A DNA stretch of 63,941 nt, taken from assembly GCF_003248515.1 (NCBI RefSeq), contig NZ_QFOB01000017.1:1-63941 (forward strand), given 5' to 3'. A program made the translations under genes and the position numbers. A model generated the notes under the pieces. It searched no databases and was not told where the DNA came from. It saw only the letters and a list, made by a program, of their open reading frames with translations. Below are positions 34,475 to 42,709 of the stretch, piece after piece; position 1 is the stretch's first letter; each line of letters starts with the position of its first letter. Origin of the DNA: Sphingomonas sp. (GTDB lineage: Bacteria; Pseudomonadota; Alphaproteobacteria; Sphingomonadales; Sphingomonadaceae).

Positions 34475-36208
34475 ATGTCGGGCGCGGGGAGTGTGCGGGG
34501 GGTGAGCCTGCCATTTGCTTGCGCGATATCCATTCTCGCCGGCCTGCCTTCGGCAAAGGCGCTCACCCAGGACGCCCCGCCTGTCACGGTCCGTGCTTCA
34601 GGCCGCCTGCCGTCGCCCGATCAACGCGCGCTGCTTTTTCGAAGCGGCGATCTCAGGATCGAATTTCTGCCGGATCAACGCGCCATCAAAGCTCGTGCCG
34701 AATTGCGGATGGCTGCCAGCGTGTCGTTGCGGCGCGTTGAACTCGATCTCGATCCGGATCTCATCGTTGACAGCATTGCGATCGACGGTGCCGCGTTGGC
34801 AGAGGATTCCTGGAGCCATCGCGATGGAAAACTGACAGCGAATATCGGAGCGCCGTTGGCAGCGACGAAATCCTTCCTTGTGACGATAGCCTATCATGGG
34901 CAGCCTCATGTCGCCGTCCGCGCGCCTTGGGACGATGGAATGGTCTGGTCCAAGGTTGCTGACGGCCGCCCATGGGCGGCTACGACCGCGCAAAGTTCGG
35001 GCTGTGACCTTTACTGGCCATGCATCGATTATCCGACGTTCGAGCCGGATTATCTCGACATCCATCTTACGGTGCCCAACGGGCTGAAGGCTCTGTCGAA
35101 CGGGCGCCTGGAAAGCGTCGATACCGCTGCCGATGGCCGGACAACGTGGAACTGGCACGCCAAAACGCCTACTCTCTATACGGTCGCGTTCAATATCGGC
35201 CCGTATGAAGAAATAAACGAGATCTACAAAAGCCGCTACGGCAATAAGTTCCCGATGACCTATTGGTATATCCCCGGAGAGCGGTCATTCGCGGAGCATT
35301 TGTTTTCCGAATTCGCGCCGGCTCTGGATTTTTACGAGAAAGTAATCGGTCCATATCCATTCGCCGATCAGAAGATGGCGGTCGTCGAAGTGCCATATCG
35401 TGGCATGGAGCATCAGACAATCACGGCTTATGGTGGCGGTTATGCAAAATCTCCGGATGGGTTCGACAAGCTTTTTCACCATGAGTTCGGCCATGAATGG
35501 TTCGCCAACCAGCTAACGGCTGCGGATTGGGACGATTTTTGGCTGCATGAGGGGTTCGACGCCTACATGCAGCCGCTTTACGGTCGGTGGCGGGAGGGCA
35601 ATGCGCGATATGACGCGATGATGCTCGATTATCGTCGCCGCATCCGCAACGTTCATCCTCTGGTCGCTGGGGCGTCGCGGACCTCCGGCGAGGTCGATGA
35701 TGCCAGGACGGGGCCTGGCACCGATATGTATCTGAAGGGCGCCTGGGTCCTTCACACGCTGCGCCTGCTGATCGGGGATCGCGCGTTCTTCGCCGCCACG
35801 CGTGAACTGGTTTATGGACGGTCGGATCCCCGCCCGGGCAATTTCACGCCGGTCTTCCGAACCACGTCTGATTTCGTCACTATCGTCAATCGTGTCACGA
35901 GGCGCGATTATCGCTGGTTCTTCGATGTTTACCTGTACCAAGCGGCCCTGCCGCGGCTGGAAACCCGCCGGCAGGGGCGGGATTTGCTACTGCGCTGGAA
36001 AACGCCGGGTGATCGGCCTTTTCCGCTGCCGGTCGAGCTTGGTGTTGATGGCCGCATCATTCGCGTCGCCATGATCGGAAATCGGGGGCGTGTCGGCGTT
36101 GGGGCGGACAGCCATGTCGTGATTGATCCCGGAGCCCGGATCCTCATGCAGTCCGACGGGGTCGATGCCTATCAGGCGTGGGCCGATCAGCAGAGCGCAA
36201 AGCCATGA
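34475..36208 (+). CDS. Secreted M1-family aminopeptidase
   Basis: A 577-residue gluzincin with a signal peptide (cut near AKA). The zinc site is His336-Glu337-x-x-His340 (HHEFGHEWFAN) and Glu359 (FWLHEGFDAYM), spaced HExxH-x18-E as in M1. GMEHQT replaces the usual GAMEN exopeptidase motif. The C-terminal ERAP-like region of large M1 enzymes is missing. It should trim N-terminal residues from peptides in the periplasm. The start at 34475 gives a clean signal peptide; an in-frame GTG at 34397 adds 26 residues. First gene of an operon with the CocE-type hydrolase and the M24 peptidase. Confidence 0.9.
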   Translation: MSGAGSVRGVSLPFACAISILAGLPSAKALTQDAPPVTVRASGRLPSPDQRALLFRSGDLRIEFLPDQRAIKARAELRMAASVSLRRVELDLDPDLIVDSIAIDGAALAEDSWSHRDGKLTANIGAPLAATKSFLVTIAYHGQPHVAVRAPWDDGMVWSKVADGRPWAATTAQSSGCDLYWPCIDYPTFEPDYLDIHLTVPNGLKALSNGRLESVDTAADGRTTWNWHAKTPTLYTVAFNIGPYEEINEIYKSRYGNKFPMTYWYIPGERSFAEHLFSEFAPALDFYEKVIGPYPFADQKMAVVEVPYRGMEHQTITAYGGGYAKSPDGFDKLFHHEFGHEWFANQLTAADWDDFWLHEGFDAYMQPLYGRWREGNARYDAMMLDYRRRIRNVHPLVAGASRTSGEVDDARTGPGTDMYLKGAWVLHTLRLLIGDRAFFAATRELVYGRSDPRPGNFTPVFRTTSDFVTIVNRVTRRDYRWFFDVYLYQAALPRLETRRQGRDLLLRWKTPGDRPFPLPVELGVDGRIIRVAMIGNRGRVGVGADSHVVIDPGARILMQSDGVDAYQAWADQQSAKP

Positions 36209-36271
36209 TCGCTTGTTTTGTCGCGCCGCCCGGCGCGGCCGTCTTCTTCTCCCAGGCAGGAGCCTTTCACA

Positions 36272-38194
36272 ATGAAAAATGATCTGCTCGCCGTCCTTGC
36301 GGCATTGCTCCTGACGGTGCCGGCGACGGCTCAGGATTATCTGAAATACACACCTGCTGCCGCCGAAGCGGAGATGCGCTCCATGGCGGATATCGACAGC
36401 GCTGTTCTCGTCCCGATGCGTGACGGAATCGGCCTGTCCAGCGACATTTACCGCCCCAAGGGAGCGAAGGGGCCGTTGCCGACTATCCTTTGGCGTACGC
36501 CCTATAACAGCCAGGTCTATCGCCCGCACAGCGTTATGCTGGCTCTGGAGGCGGTCAAGCGTGGCTACGCTTTCATTATTCAGAGCGAGCGGGGACGCTA
36601 TTTCTCACAGGGGAAATATCAGATCCTCGGATATCCGCAGACAGATGGCTACGACATGCTGACGTGGATTGCGAAGCAGCCCTGGTCGAATGGCAAGGTG
36701 GGTACGCTCGGCTGTTCTTCCCCGGCGGAATGGCAATTGGCGCTTGCGGCGCAAAATCATCCGGCCCACGCGGCGATGATACCCATGGGGGCAGGCGCGG
36801 GCATCGGTGACGTGGGGCGCTTCCACGAACAGGGCAATTGGTACACAGGTGGCGTCACCCGCAGCCAGTTCGCAGTTTGGCTCTACGACACAGACAATCC
36901 TCTCCGGGCCGAACTGCCGAACGACATCGATCCTAAATATCGTGCTCGTGTGGCGCGTTACAATGATCTGGATGCGCATAAGCCGGCCGTCGACTGGAAG
37001 ACGCAGATAAAGCATCTTCCTTTCTCGGAGGTGCTTTCCTCGCTTGGAGAGCCACCGGCCACCTTCGAACAATTCATCAACCGTACTCCCGCTGATCCGG
37101 CGTGGCATGAGGGCGGTCTTTACCACGATACGATGGGGTGGGGGGTGCCTGCGTTGTGGTTCAACAGTTGGTACGATGTATCGATGGGCCCGAATATGGA
37201 GCTCTTCAATCATGCGCGGACGGTGAATTCAGACCGTGAGGCGAGCGCCAATCAATACGCCGTCATAGCGCCGACCAATCATTGTGAATTTTGGAAGGTG
37301 GGGCCGAATTTCGTGAATGGCGAGCGTCCGATGGGGGATGCAAGCTTCGATGTGAATGGTGCGATCTTCTCGTGGTTCGATTATTGGCTCAAGGGTGATA
37401 AAACCGCCTGGAAGAGCGATACGCCGCATGTCCGCTATTTCGAGATGGGAGCGAACCAATGGAAGAGTTCGCAGTCCTGGCCGCCGGCGGGAGCCAAGTC
37501 GATCAAGCTCTATCTGCATAGTGATGGTCACGCCAACAGCCTGAACGGCGATGGAAGGCTCGATCTCGATCCGCCCGCGATGGAGGCTCCGGATCGCTAT
37601 CGTTATGATCCGATGAATCCTGTGCAGACGGCGGGCGGCGGTGATTGCTGCAATGGTGGTACGTTCAAGCCCGGCGCTTTCGATCAACGTGCCGTGGAAG
37701 CCAGGAACGATGTTCTGGTTTACACCAGTGCCCCGCTTGCGTCGCCGCTGGATATAAGCGGTGACGTGGAGGCCATGCTCGCCGTACAATCCTCCGTGAA
37801 GGATACCGACTTCGCCGTAAAATTGGTCGACGTAGCCCCTGATGGAACGGCCTGGATCCTCGCCGACACCATCATTCGCGCGCGCTACCGTAACGGGTTC
37901 GATCGGCCCGAGATGATGCGGCCCGGCGCAACCTATATGATCCATCCGACGCCGATGACGATCGCGAACCGGTTCGAAACCGGACATCGGATCCGGATCG
38001 AGGTGACATCGTCGAACTTTCCCAAGTTTGTTCGTAACCTGAACACCGGCGGCCCGAACGAGAGCGAGCGGATCGGCATCGCGGCGGACAATGATATCCT
38101 GCATTCCGGCACCGCCCTTTCCTATATCACGCTGCCCGTGATGGGATCGTCCGGTGCTTTGTCGAAGCAGGGTGGGCGCGCGGCCTCTAACTGA
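36272..38194 (+). CDS. Secreted CocE/NonD-family alpha/beta hydrolase
   Basis: A 640-residue exported protein (signal peptide cut near ATAQ) of the X-Pro dipeptidyl-peptidase S15/CocE family. VPMRDGIGLSSDIYRPKG and WRTPYN open the hydrolase domain; LGCSSPAEWQLALA carries the nucleophile Ser; APTNHCEFW contributes the catalytic His; the C-terminal jelly-roll starts near KLYLHSDGHANS. Members hydrolyse esters, acyl-amides or Xaa-Pro peptides. The ATG at 36272 follows an AGGAG site. It lies between two peptidase genes, which favours a peptide or amide substrate. Confidence 0.9.
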   Translation: MKNDLLAVLAALLLTVPATAQDYLKYTPAAAEAEMRSMADIDSAVLVPMRDGIGLSSDIYRPKGAKGPLPTILWRTPYNSQVYRPHSVMLALEAVKRGYAFIIQSERGRYFSQGKYQILGYPQTDGYDMLTWIAKQPWSNGKVGTLGCSSPAEWQLALAAQNHPAHAAMIPMGAGAGIGDVGRFHEQGNWYTGGVTRSQFAVWLYDTDNPLRAELPNDIDPKYRARVARYNDLDAHKPAVDWKTQIKHLPFSEVLSSLGEPPATFEQFINRTPADPAWHEGGLYHDTMGWGVPALWFNSWYDVSMGPNMELFNHARTVNSDREASANQYAVIAPTNHCEFWKVGPNFVNGERPMGDASFDVNGAIFSWFDYWLKGDKTAWKSDTPHVRYFEMGANQWKSSQSWPPAGAKSIKLYLHSDGHANSLNGDGRLDLDPPAMEAPDRYRYDPMNPVQTAGGGDCCNGGTFKPGAFDQRAVEARNDVLVYTSAPLASPLDISGDVEAMLAVQSSVKDTDFAVKLVDVAPDGTAWILADTIIRARYRNGFDRPEMMRPGATYMIHPTPMTIANRFETGHRIRIEVTSSNFPKFVRNLNTGGPNESERIGIAADNDILHSGTALSYITLPVMGSSGALSKQGGRAASN

Positions 38195-38275
38195 CGGGTC
38201 CCGTCGAAATCAATCAACCGGATCGTGCAATCCCCAAATCCAGGTGGCGCGTCGCAGCCGCCGACAGGAGCGAAG

Positions 38276-39622
38276 ATGAAAACCGCTTACAGAGCACTCC
38301 TTGTTTCCATGCTTCTGACCGCGTCACCGGTCGCCCTTCACGCACAGGTAGAGTCCGCGCGCGCGCTTGATCCGACTTTTCCTGCGATATTGCCGGAGCG
38401 CGAGCGGGCGACGCTCAGGGATGCTTGGCTCAAGGAGCGGCTCGAGACCTTGATTCCGAAGCTGATGCGCGAACAAAAAATCGACATGTGGATCGTGGCC
38501 TCCCGAGAGTTCGCCGAAGATCCTGTAATGACGACAATGTTGGACGGGGAGGCGTTCAACGCAAGGCGACGGACCGTCTTGGTCTTTTGGGATCCGGGTG
38601 ACGGCCGGCCGGTCGAGCGGCTCGTCGTCAACAAGCATGGCATGACCTATTTTGCTCAATCGTGGGATATGGCCAAACAGCCGGACCAGTGGGAGCGGGT
38701 GGCGGAAATCATAGAGCAGAAAAATCCCAAGAAGATCGCGCTTAATGTTACGCCCGAAAGCGCATTTGCCGATGGATTGAGCCACAGCGAATTCCAGAAA
38801 CTCGATAATGCCCTTCCGCTATCTTTGCGCAGCCGGGTCATCTCTTCCTATCCGCTCGCCATTGCGTGGCTCGAAACGCGTATACCTGCCGAAATGGCGA
38901 GTTATCCCGAAATCCTTCGCGTCGCTCACGCGATGCTGGCCGAAGGCTTTTCGAGCAAGGTCGTCAAGCCCGGTATCACCACGCCACGCGATCTGGAATA
39001 GTGGTTTCGTCAGCGCACCACTGATCTCGGATTGGTCAACTGGTCTCAGCCGTCGGTACGCATCTTCCGCCGCGGCGCGCCCGGATCGGGGCTGCGCGAC
39101 AAGGACGCCGTCATTCAGAAGGGCGACATGCTGCATATCGATCTGACCACCACCTATCTGGGGTTGCGCACCGATATGCAGCATCTGGCCTATGTGCTCC
39201 GTGACGGCGAGGTCGATGCGCCTGCAGGGCTCAAGGCGGGGCTCCAGGACGCTAATGGCGTGCAGGATGCGATCACATCGGAATTCAGGGTCGGCACGAC
39301 GGGCAATGTCATTCTCGCGTGCGCTCGCGCAGTTGCTTTGGCAAAAGGACTGCAGCCATGGATCTATAGCCACCCGATCGGCTTCTATGGCCATGGCCCC
39401 GGCAGCGCGATCGGTCTCTCCGAGGAGCAGAAATATGTTCCGCAGGGTGATTATACGCTGCGCGCGAATATCCTGTGGTCAATCGAATCCCGGGCGTCCA
39501 GGGCGGTTCCGGAATGGGACGACGCCGTCGTGAATTTCGAGACAGAGGAAGACGCATATTTCGACGGCAACAGGGTCACATATCCGGATGGAAGGCAGAT
39601 GCAGTTCCATCTCATCAAATGA
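38276..39622 (+). pseudogene. Secreted M24-family Xaa-Pro peptidase with in-frame amber stop
   Basis: The frame starts at MKTAYRALL behind AGGAG with a signal peptide (cut near LHAQ) and reads normally until TAG at 38999-39001 (codon 242). It then continues without shift to 39622. At the stop the sequence is TPRDLE-TAG-WFRQR, where the family has a Trp (WWFRQ), so one G-to-A change (TGG to TAG) explains it. All metal ligands (regions HIDLTTTY, RTDMQHLAY, HPIGFYGHGPG and NFETEEDAYF) are downstream, so the terminated product of 241 residues would be inactive. Sequencing error and readthrough are the alternatives. Confidence 0.85.
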
Positions 39623-40005
39623 CACGGTGGGCTTGAGAGGGCTTCACATGTGGGAACTGACCGCCGTCGCCGCACGTCGCGATGGTGGTCAGCGGGACGG
39701 ATCGAATTGACCAGCGATGTCGCTCTTGCCCGGTGTGGGAGCGACGGCGTCGAATGGCGTTACACAGTGTCCGGCTAGGCTTTCCTGCGCGCGACGTATG
39801 GGCGCAACTGGATCGCATCGCGGAAGCGCCCGATGGTCGCTTCCGCGATGCGAGATCGGATGCGGTTGAGCTGAACGCACAGGTGTTCTCTTCGCTGGCT
39901 CCGGTGAGACGGATCATCGAAGTGCGGCTGATGCTCGACAATTGCGTGCCCCCGCACCTTCTTCGCGGCTACGGCCATCGTCGCAACCGCCATCTTCCGG
40001 CTCGA
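39623..40005. other. Gene-free interval between the M24 remnant and the anti-sigma gene
   Basis: Short open frames exist on both strands, but none shows a recognisable domain, ribosome site or conserved motif. No operator copy or clear hairpin was found. It may hold a decayed element at the border of the sigma-factor/bufferin island, which I cannot identify. Confidence 0.4.
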
Positions 40006-40653
40006 TCAACCAGTCCCGACCCTCGATATTTTCCGACTGAAGATAGCGGCGCCTCCCAGCAGGATAACGGCCGTGCCGAGATTCCATCCGAGAATCATTG
40101 CGGTGGCATCGAGGGGATGGAACATTGAGAGTGCCGTTCCGGTGATCGCGGAGACGGCAAGGCTTCCCATAAGGATCACGGATGTGGGGCGCAACAATAC
40201 GGCATAGCGCAGCATCGCCAGCATCAGCAGGGACAGGGGCAGGCTGGTCAGCACGAGCGTGGCGAGGCAGCCGGACGCGGCCTCCACGGTGACGGCGCCG
40301 GGCGGAATGGGCACCCAACCGGCGAAGCATTGATAGCCGATGGTGGACAGCCATGCGACGAGCGGCGGGGCCGGCAGCAGAAGCCACCATCGCGACCTGT
40401 CCGGCAGGCTGACGAAGAATGTGGCTACGGTGGCGAGGATGCCCGTCAGCAGCGACGACATCATGTTCAGGGCGAACACTGCATCCCGCATACGTTCGGC
40501 CAACTGTGGGCGCAGGCCGTGGCTGATCGTCATCAATCCCATGACCACCGCAGCGAGCAGCAGCCACCCGATGGCGCGGATCAGTGGCGGGCGCAGTCGC
40601 CGGACGGGCGGGGCATTGGCAGCGAGCGCGCGGATCAGATCCGATGTCTCCAT
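40006..40653 (-). CDS. NrsF-type anti-sigma factor (DUF1109)
   Basis: A 215-residue membrane protein with about six transmembrane helices (IGWLLLAAVVMGLMTIS, LLTGILATVATFFVSL, VEAASGCLATLVLTSLPLSL and others) and a short charged N-terminus, the DUF1109/NrsF pattern. Members hold an ECF sigma at the membrane until heavy metal or redox stress. Two Cys residues (GYQCFAG and ASGCLAT) are candidates for the sensing cysteines reported for the Caulobacter protein. The ATG overlaps the sigma stop codon (TGATG), so the two are made in step. Confidence 0.9.
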   Translation of the reverse strand: METSDLIRALAANAPPVRRLRPPLIRAIGWLLLAAVVMGLMTISHGLRPQLAERMRDAVFALNMMSSLLTGILATVATFFVSLPDRSRWWLLLPAPPLVAWLSTIGYQCFAGWVPIPPGAVTVEAASGCLATLVLTSLPLSLLMLAMLRYAVLLRPTSVILMGSLAVSAITGTALSMFHPLDATAMILGWNLGTAVILLGGAAIFSRKISRVGTG

Positions 40654-41291
40654 CACGAATCTCCCCGATCGGAGAGGAGGGTACGAAGGGTCCGGAGTGC
40701 CCGATGGGTCGCCATTTTCAGCGAGGCGACGGACAGACCACTCGCATCGGAGGCTTCCTTGAGTGACATTTCCTTCAGCTTCAGAAGATCGACGGCGGTC
40801 CGCTGGGTCGGCGGCAGGTTACCAAGAGCCTTGGTCAGGCGATGTTTGTCAAACAGATCGTCCGTGTCGTCTGACGCCGCCATCGTCGCTTCATGCTCGG
40901 CGGTGAGCGGAGCCTCGCGCACCATCTGCCGGCCGTAGCGTCTCAGCCTGTCGATCGCACGGCGATGGGCGATGCCTACCAGCCAGGGGCCGAATGGGCG
41001 CGATGGATCATAGGTGTGCCGGATCGAATGAAGCGTCAGCAATATGTCCTGCACGGTATCCTCGATGTCCGAGGGATCCTTGTGCCACCGTCTGACGAGC
41101 GATCGAAGATAAGGGGTGATTTGTTGGAGAAGGCGCAGATAGGCGGCGCCATCGCCCTCCTGCGTGCGCGCCATGAGGATGGTCCAGTCGAGATCGCGTG
41201 AGGCCGCACCGTCCGTATCACGGGATACCGCGTCCGCCGCGGCTCCATCCGAACTGACCAGCGTCAGACGGTTTTTCCCGTCATTCCGCAT
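40653..41291 (-). CDS. ECF RNA polymerase sigma factor (SigF-like)
   Basis: A 212-residue ECF sigma factor. Region 2 is visible as DIEDTVQDILLTLHSIRHTY and FGPWLVGIAHRRAIDRLRR; region 4 as LPPTQRTAVDLLKLKEMSLK and SGLSVASLKMATHRALRTLR. The N-terminal extension of about 30 residues is unconserved. It follows bufD by 69 nt on the same strand and is coupled to its anti-sigma. Two promoters of the form GTTACC-N16-CGAA, before bufA and before the ABM gene, suit a SigF-type sigma, so it probably amplifies its own operon. Confidence 0.92.
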   Translation of the reverse strand: MRNDGKNRLTLVSSDGAAADAVSRDTDGAASRDLDWTILMARTQEGDGAAYLRLLQQITPYLRSLVRRWHKDPSDIEDTVQDILLTLHSIRHTYDPSRPFGPWLVGIAHRRAIDRLRRYGRQMVREAPLTAEHEATMAASDDTDDLFDKHRLTKALGNLPPTQRTAVDLLKLKEMSLKEASDASGLSVASLKMATHRALRTLRTLLSDRGDS

Positions 41292-41360
41292 CGTGCCGTT
41301 TCCGGGCGAAAGGAGGCGACAGCGGAGGGGCGCGCCGGGCAGGGGTGGTGCGGCACGGCA

Positions 41361-41870
41361 TCACCTTCCTCCCTGCCAGGTGGATCGCGCTGCCCTCCGG
41401 CCGATCCAGTGGTCGATCGAAATCGGACCGGGACCCAAGGCAAGTATGCCCAAGGCCAAGGCGGCCCAGTAGAGGTGGAAATTAGCCCAGCCGTCAGGAA
41501 ACACCAGCTGGATCACGCCGGTCATCGCGAGCAGGCCAAGAGCGGCAACACGCGTGCCGAAGCCGATGATTAGCAGGATCGGTAGCAGGATCTCCGCAGT
41601 TGCCGCCACCAGCGCGAGTTGGTCGGGCGCCGGGAGCGGATATTCTCGGCCGAACAGGTGGAGCCTGAACTGCTCCTCGAACAGGAATTGTGTCGCTACC
41701 GACAGCGCGGGGAAATCGTCCCAGCGCGTGAGGCCGGAGCGGAGGAAGGGCAGCGCGAGCGCGATGCGCAATAATGGTGGCGCGATGATCCGCGCGGCCG
41801 CTTCCGTGGCGCGAAGAGCGATGCGCGGCGCCGTGACGAGACGGCATGACGGCCTTGAGGAGATGCTCAT
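41361..41870 (-). CDS. bufD: DoxX-family membrane protein (BufD-like)
   Basis: A 169-residue inner-membrane protein of the DoxX family with about four helices: IIAPPLLRIALALPFLRSGL, LALVAATAEILLPILLIIGF, VAALGLLAMTGVIQLVF and WAALALGILALG. The start overlaps the bufC stop by ATGA. In bufferin operons DoxX proteins accompany the MNIO enzyme and are thought to provide a membrane redox or assembly function. The exact role is unknown. Confidence 0.85.
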   Translation of the reverse strand: MSISSRPSCRLVTAPRIALRATEAAARIIAPPLLRIALALPFLRSGLTRWDDFPALSVATQFLFEEQFRLHLFGREYPLPAPDQLALVAATAEILLPILLIIGFGTRVAALGLLAMTGVIQLVFPDGWANFHLYWAALALGILALGPGPISIDHWIGRRAARSTWQGGR

Positions 41871-42709
41871 TCCGTCCTCGCCGCATGGATGGCCCTGACG
41901 ATCAGGCGGGCTTCGATCATCCCTTGAAGCATGCTCGAGATGTCGAAATGCGGATTCGCCCGTAGTCCTTCCCCCGCCGCGTCGAGGATCGGAAAATCCG
42001 ATTGCAGCGCCTGGATGAAGTCGACGGCGCCAGGTGGCAGCCGGCGAAGTTCGACCTCCGCCTCGGGGCGGGCGACCAGCACGTCGTCGCCGCCATCGTC
42101 GAGATCGATGGCCCCGGCGAAGGAGCGATCCACATTTGCATGCCAGATCGCCATGATCGGAAAGCCGGAGCGGACGATGCGGAGCGACGGATGCAAAAGG
42201 AGTCGCAAAGTTGGAACATCGGCCGGCGGCACATTGCCCAGCGCGTACGGTGCCAGCGGCGATGCCTCGGCCGCATGATAGGCTTCCACCCATGCGCGTT
42301 CCAGCCGCGCCACATCCGTCAGATATGGCAGCATTGCGGCGGGTTCGAAACTGGCGATGAAGCCGGGAAAGCCAGCGCCATAATCCAGCATCAGAGGGGA
42401 GACGGGTGGTTCCGCCATCGCATGGAGGCGCGCCATTTCCGTAAAGAATTCCGAGCCTACGAGGCGATGAACCACGGGATAGGCAGCCTTCAGCGCCTCG
42501 ATCAGCCCCACGATCACATTATTGCGATAGACCGCAAATCGTTTCGCGCTGGGCCGCCCGTGCGGATCGACGAGGCCGGCCGGAACAGGCGCTTGTGGAT
42601 CGAGAAGCGCGCGAGCGAAACGAGCCTGCTGCTCGGCCGGACCGCAGGCGAAGCCGCCTCGTGGGGGGGGGGCGGGCGACGGGATGGGGATGCCGATTGT
42701 ATCGATCAC
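41867..42709 (-). CDS. bufC: DUF2063 MNIO partner protein (BufC-like)
   Basis: A 280-residue protein. The N-terminal DUF2063 domain shows QQARFARALLDPQAPVPAGL and RFAVYRNNVIVGLIEALKAA, typical of the partner that hands the precursor peptide to the MNIO enzyme. The C-terminal half (IMAIWHANVDRSF and so on) is the usual second domain. Its GTG start overlaps the bufB stop (GTGA). It should act with BufB in the cytoplasm on the BufA peptide. Confidence 0.87.
   Translation of the reverse strand: MIDTIGIPIPSPAPPPRGGFACGPAEQQARFARALLDPQAPVPAGLVDPHGRPSAKRFAVYRNNVIVGLIEALKAAYPVVHRLVGSEFFTEMARLHAMAEPPVSPLMLDYGAGFPGFIASFEPAAMLPYLTDVARLERAWVEAYHAAEASPLAPYALGNVPPADVPTLRLLLHPSLRIVRSGFPIMAIWHANVDRSFAGAIDLDDGGDDVLVARPEAEVELRRLPPGAVDFIQALQSDFPILDAAGEGLRANPHFDISSMLQGMIEARLIVRAIHAARTE

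Noticed and set aside
39689..39993. Possible transposase remnant in the interval after the M24 gene
   Set aside because: None of the six frames shows a DDE or helix-turn-helix motif and no terminal inverted repeats were found.
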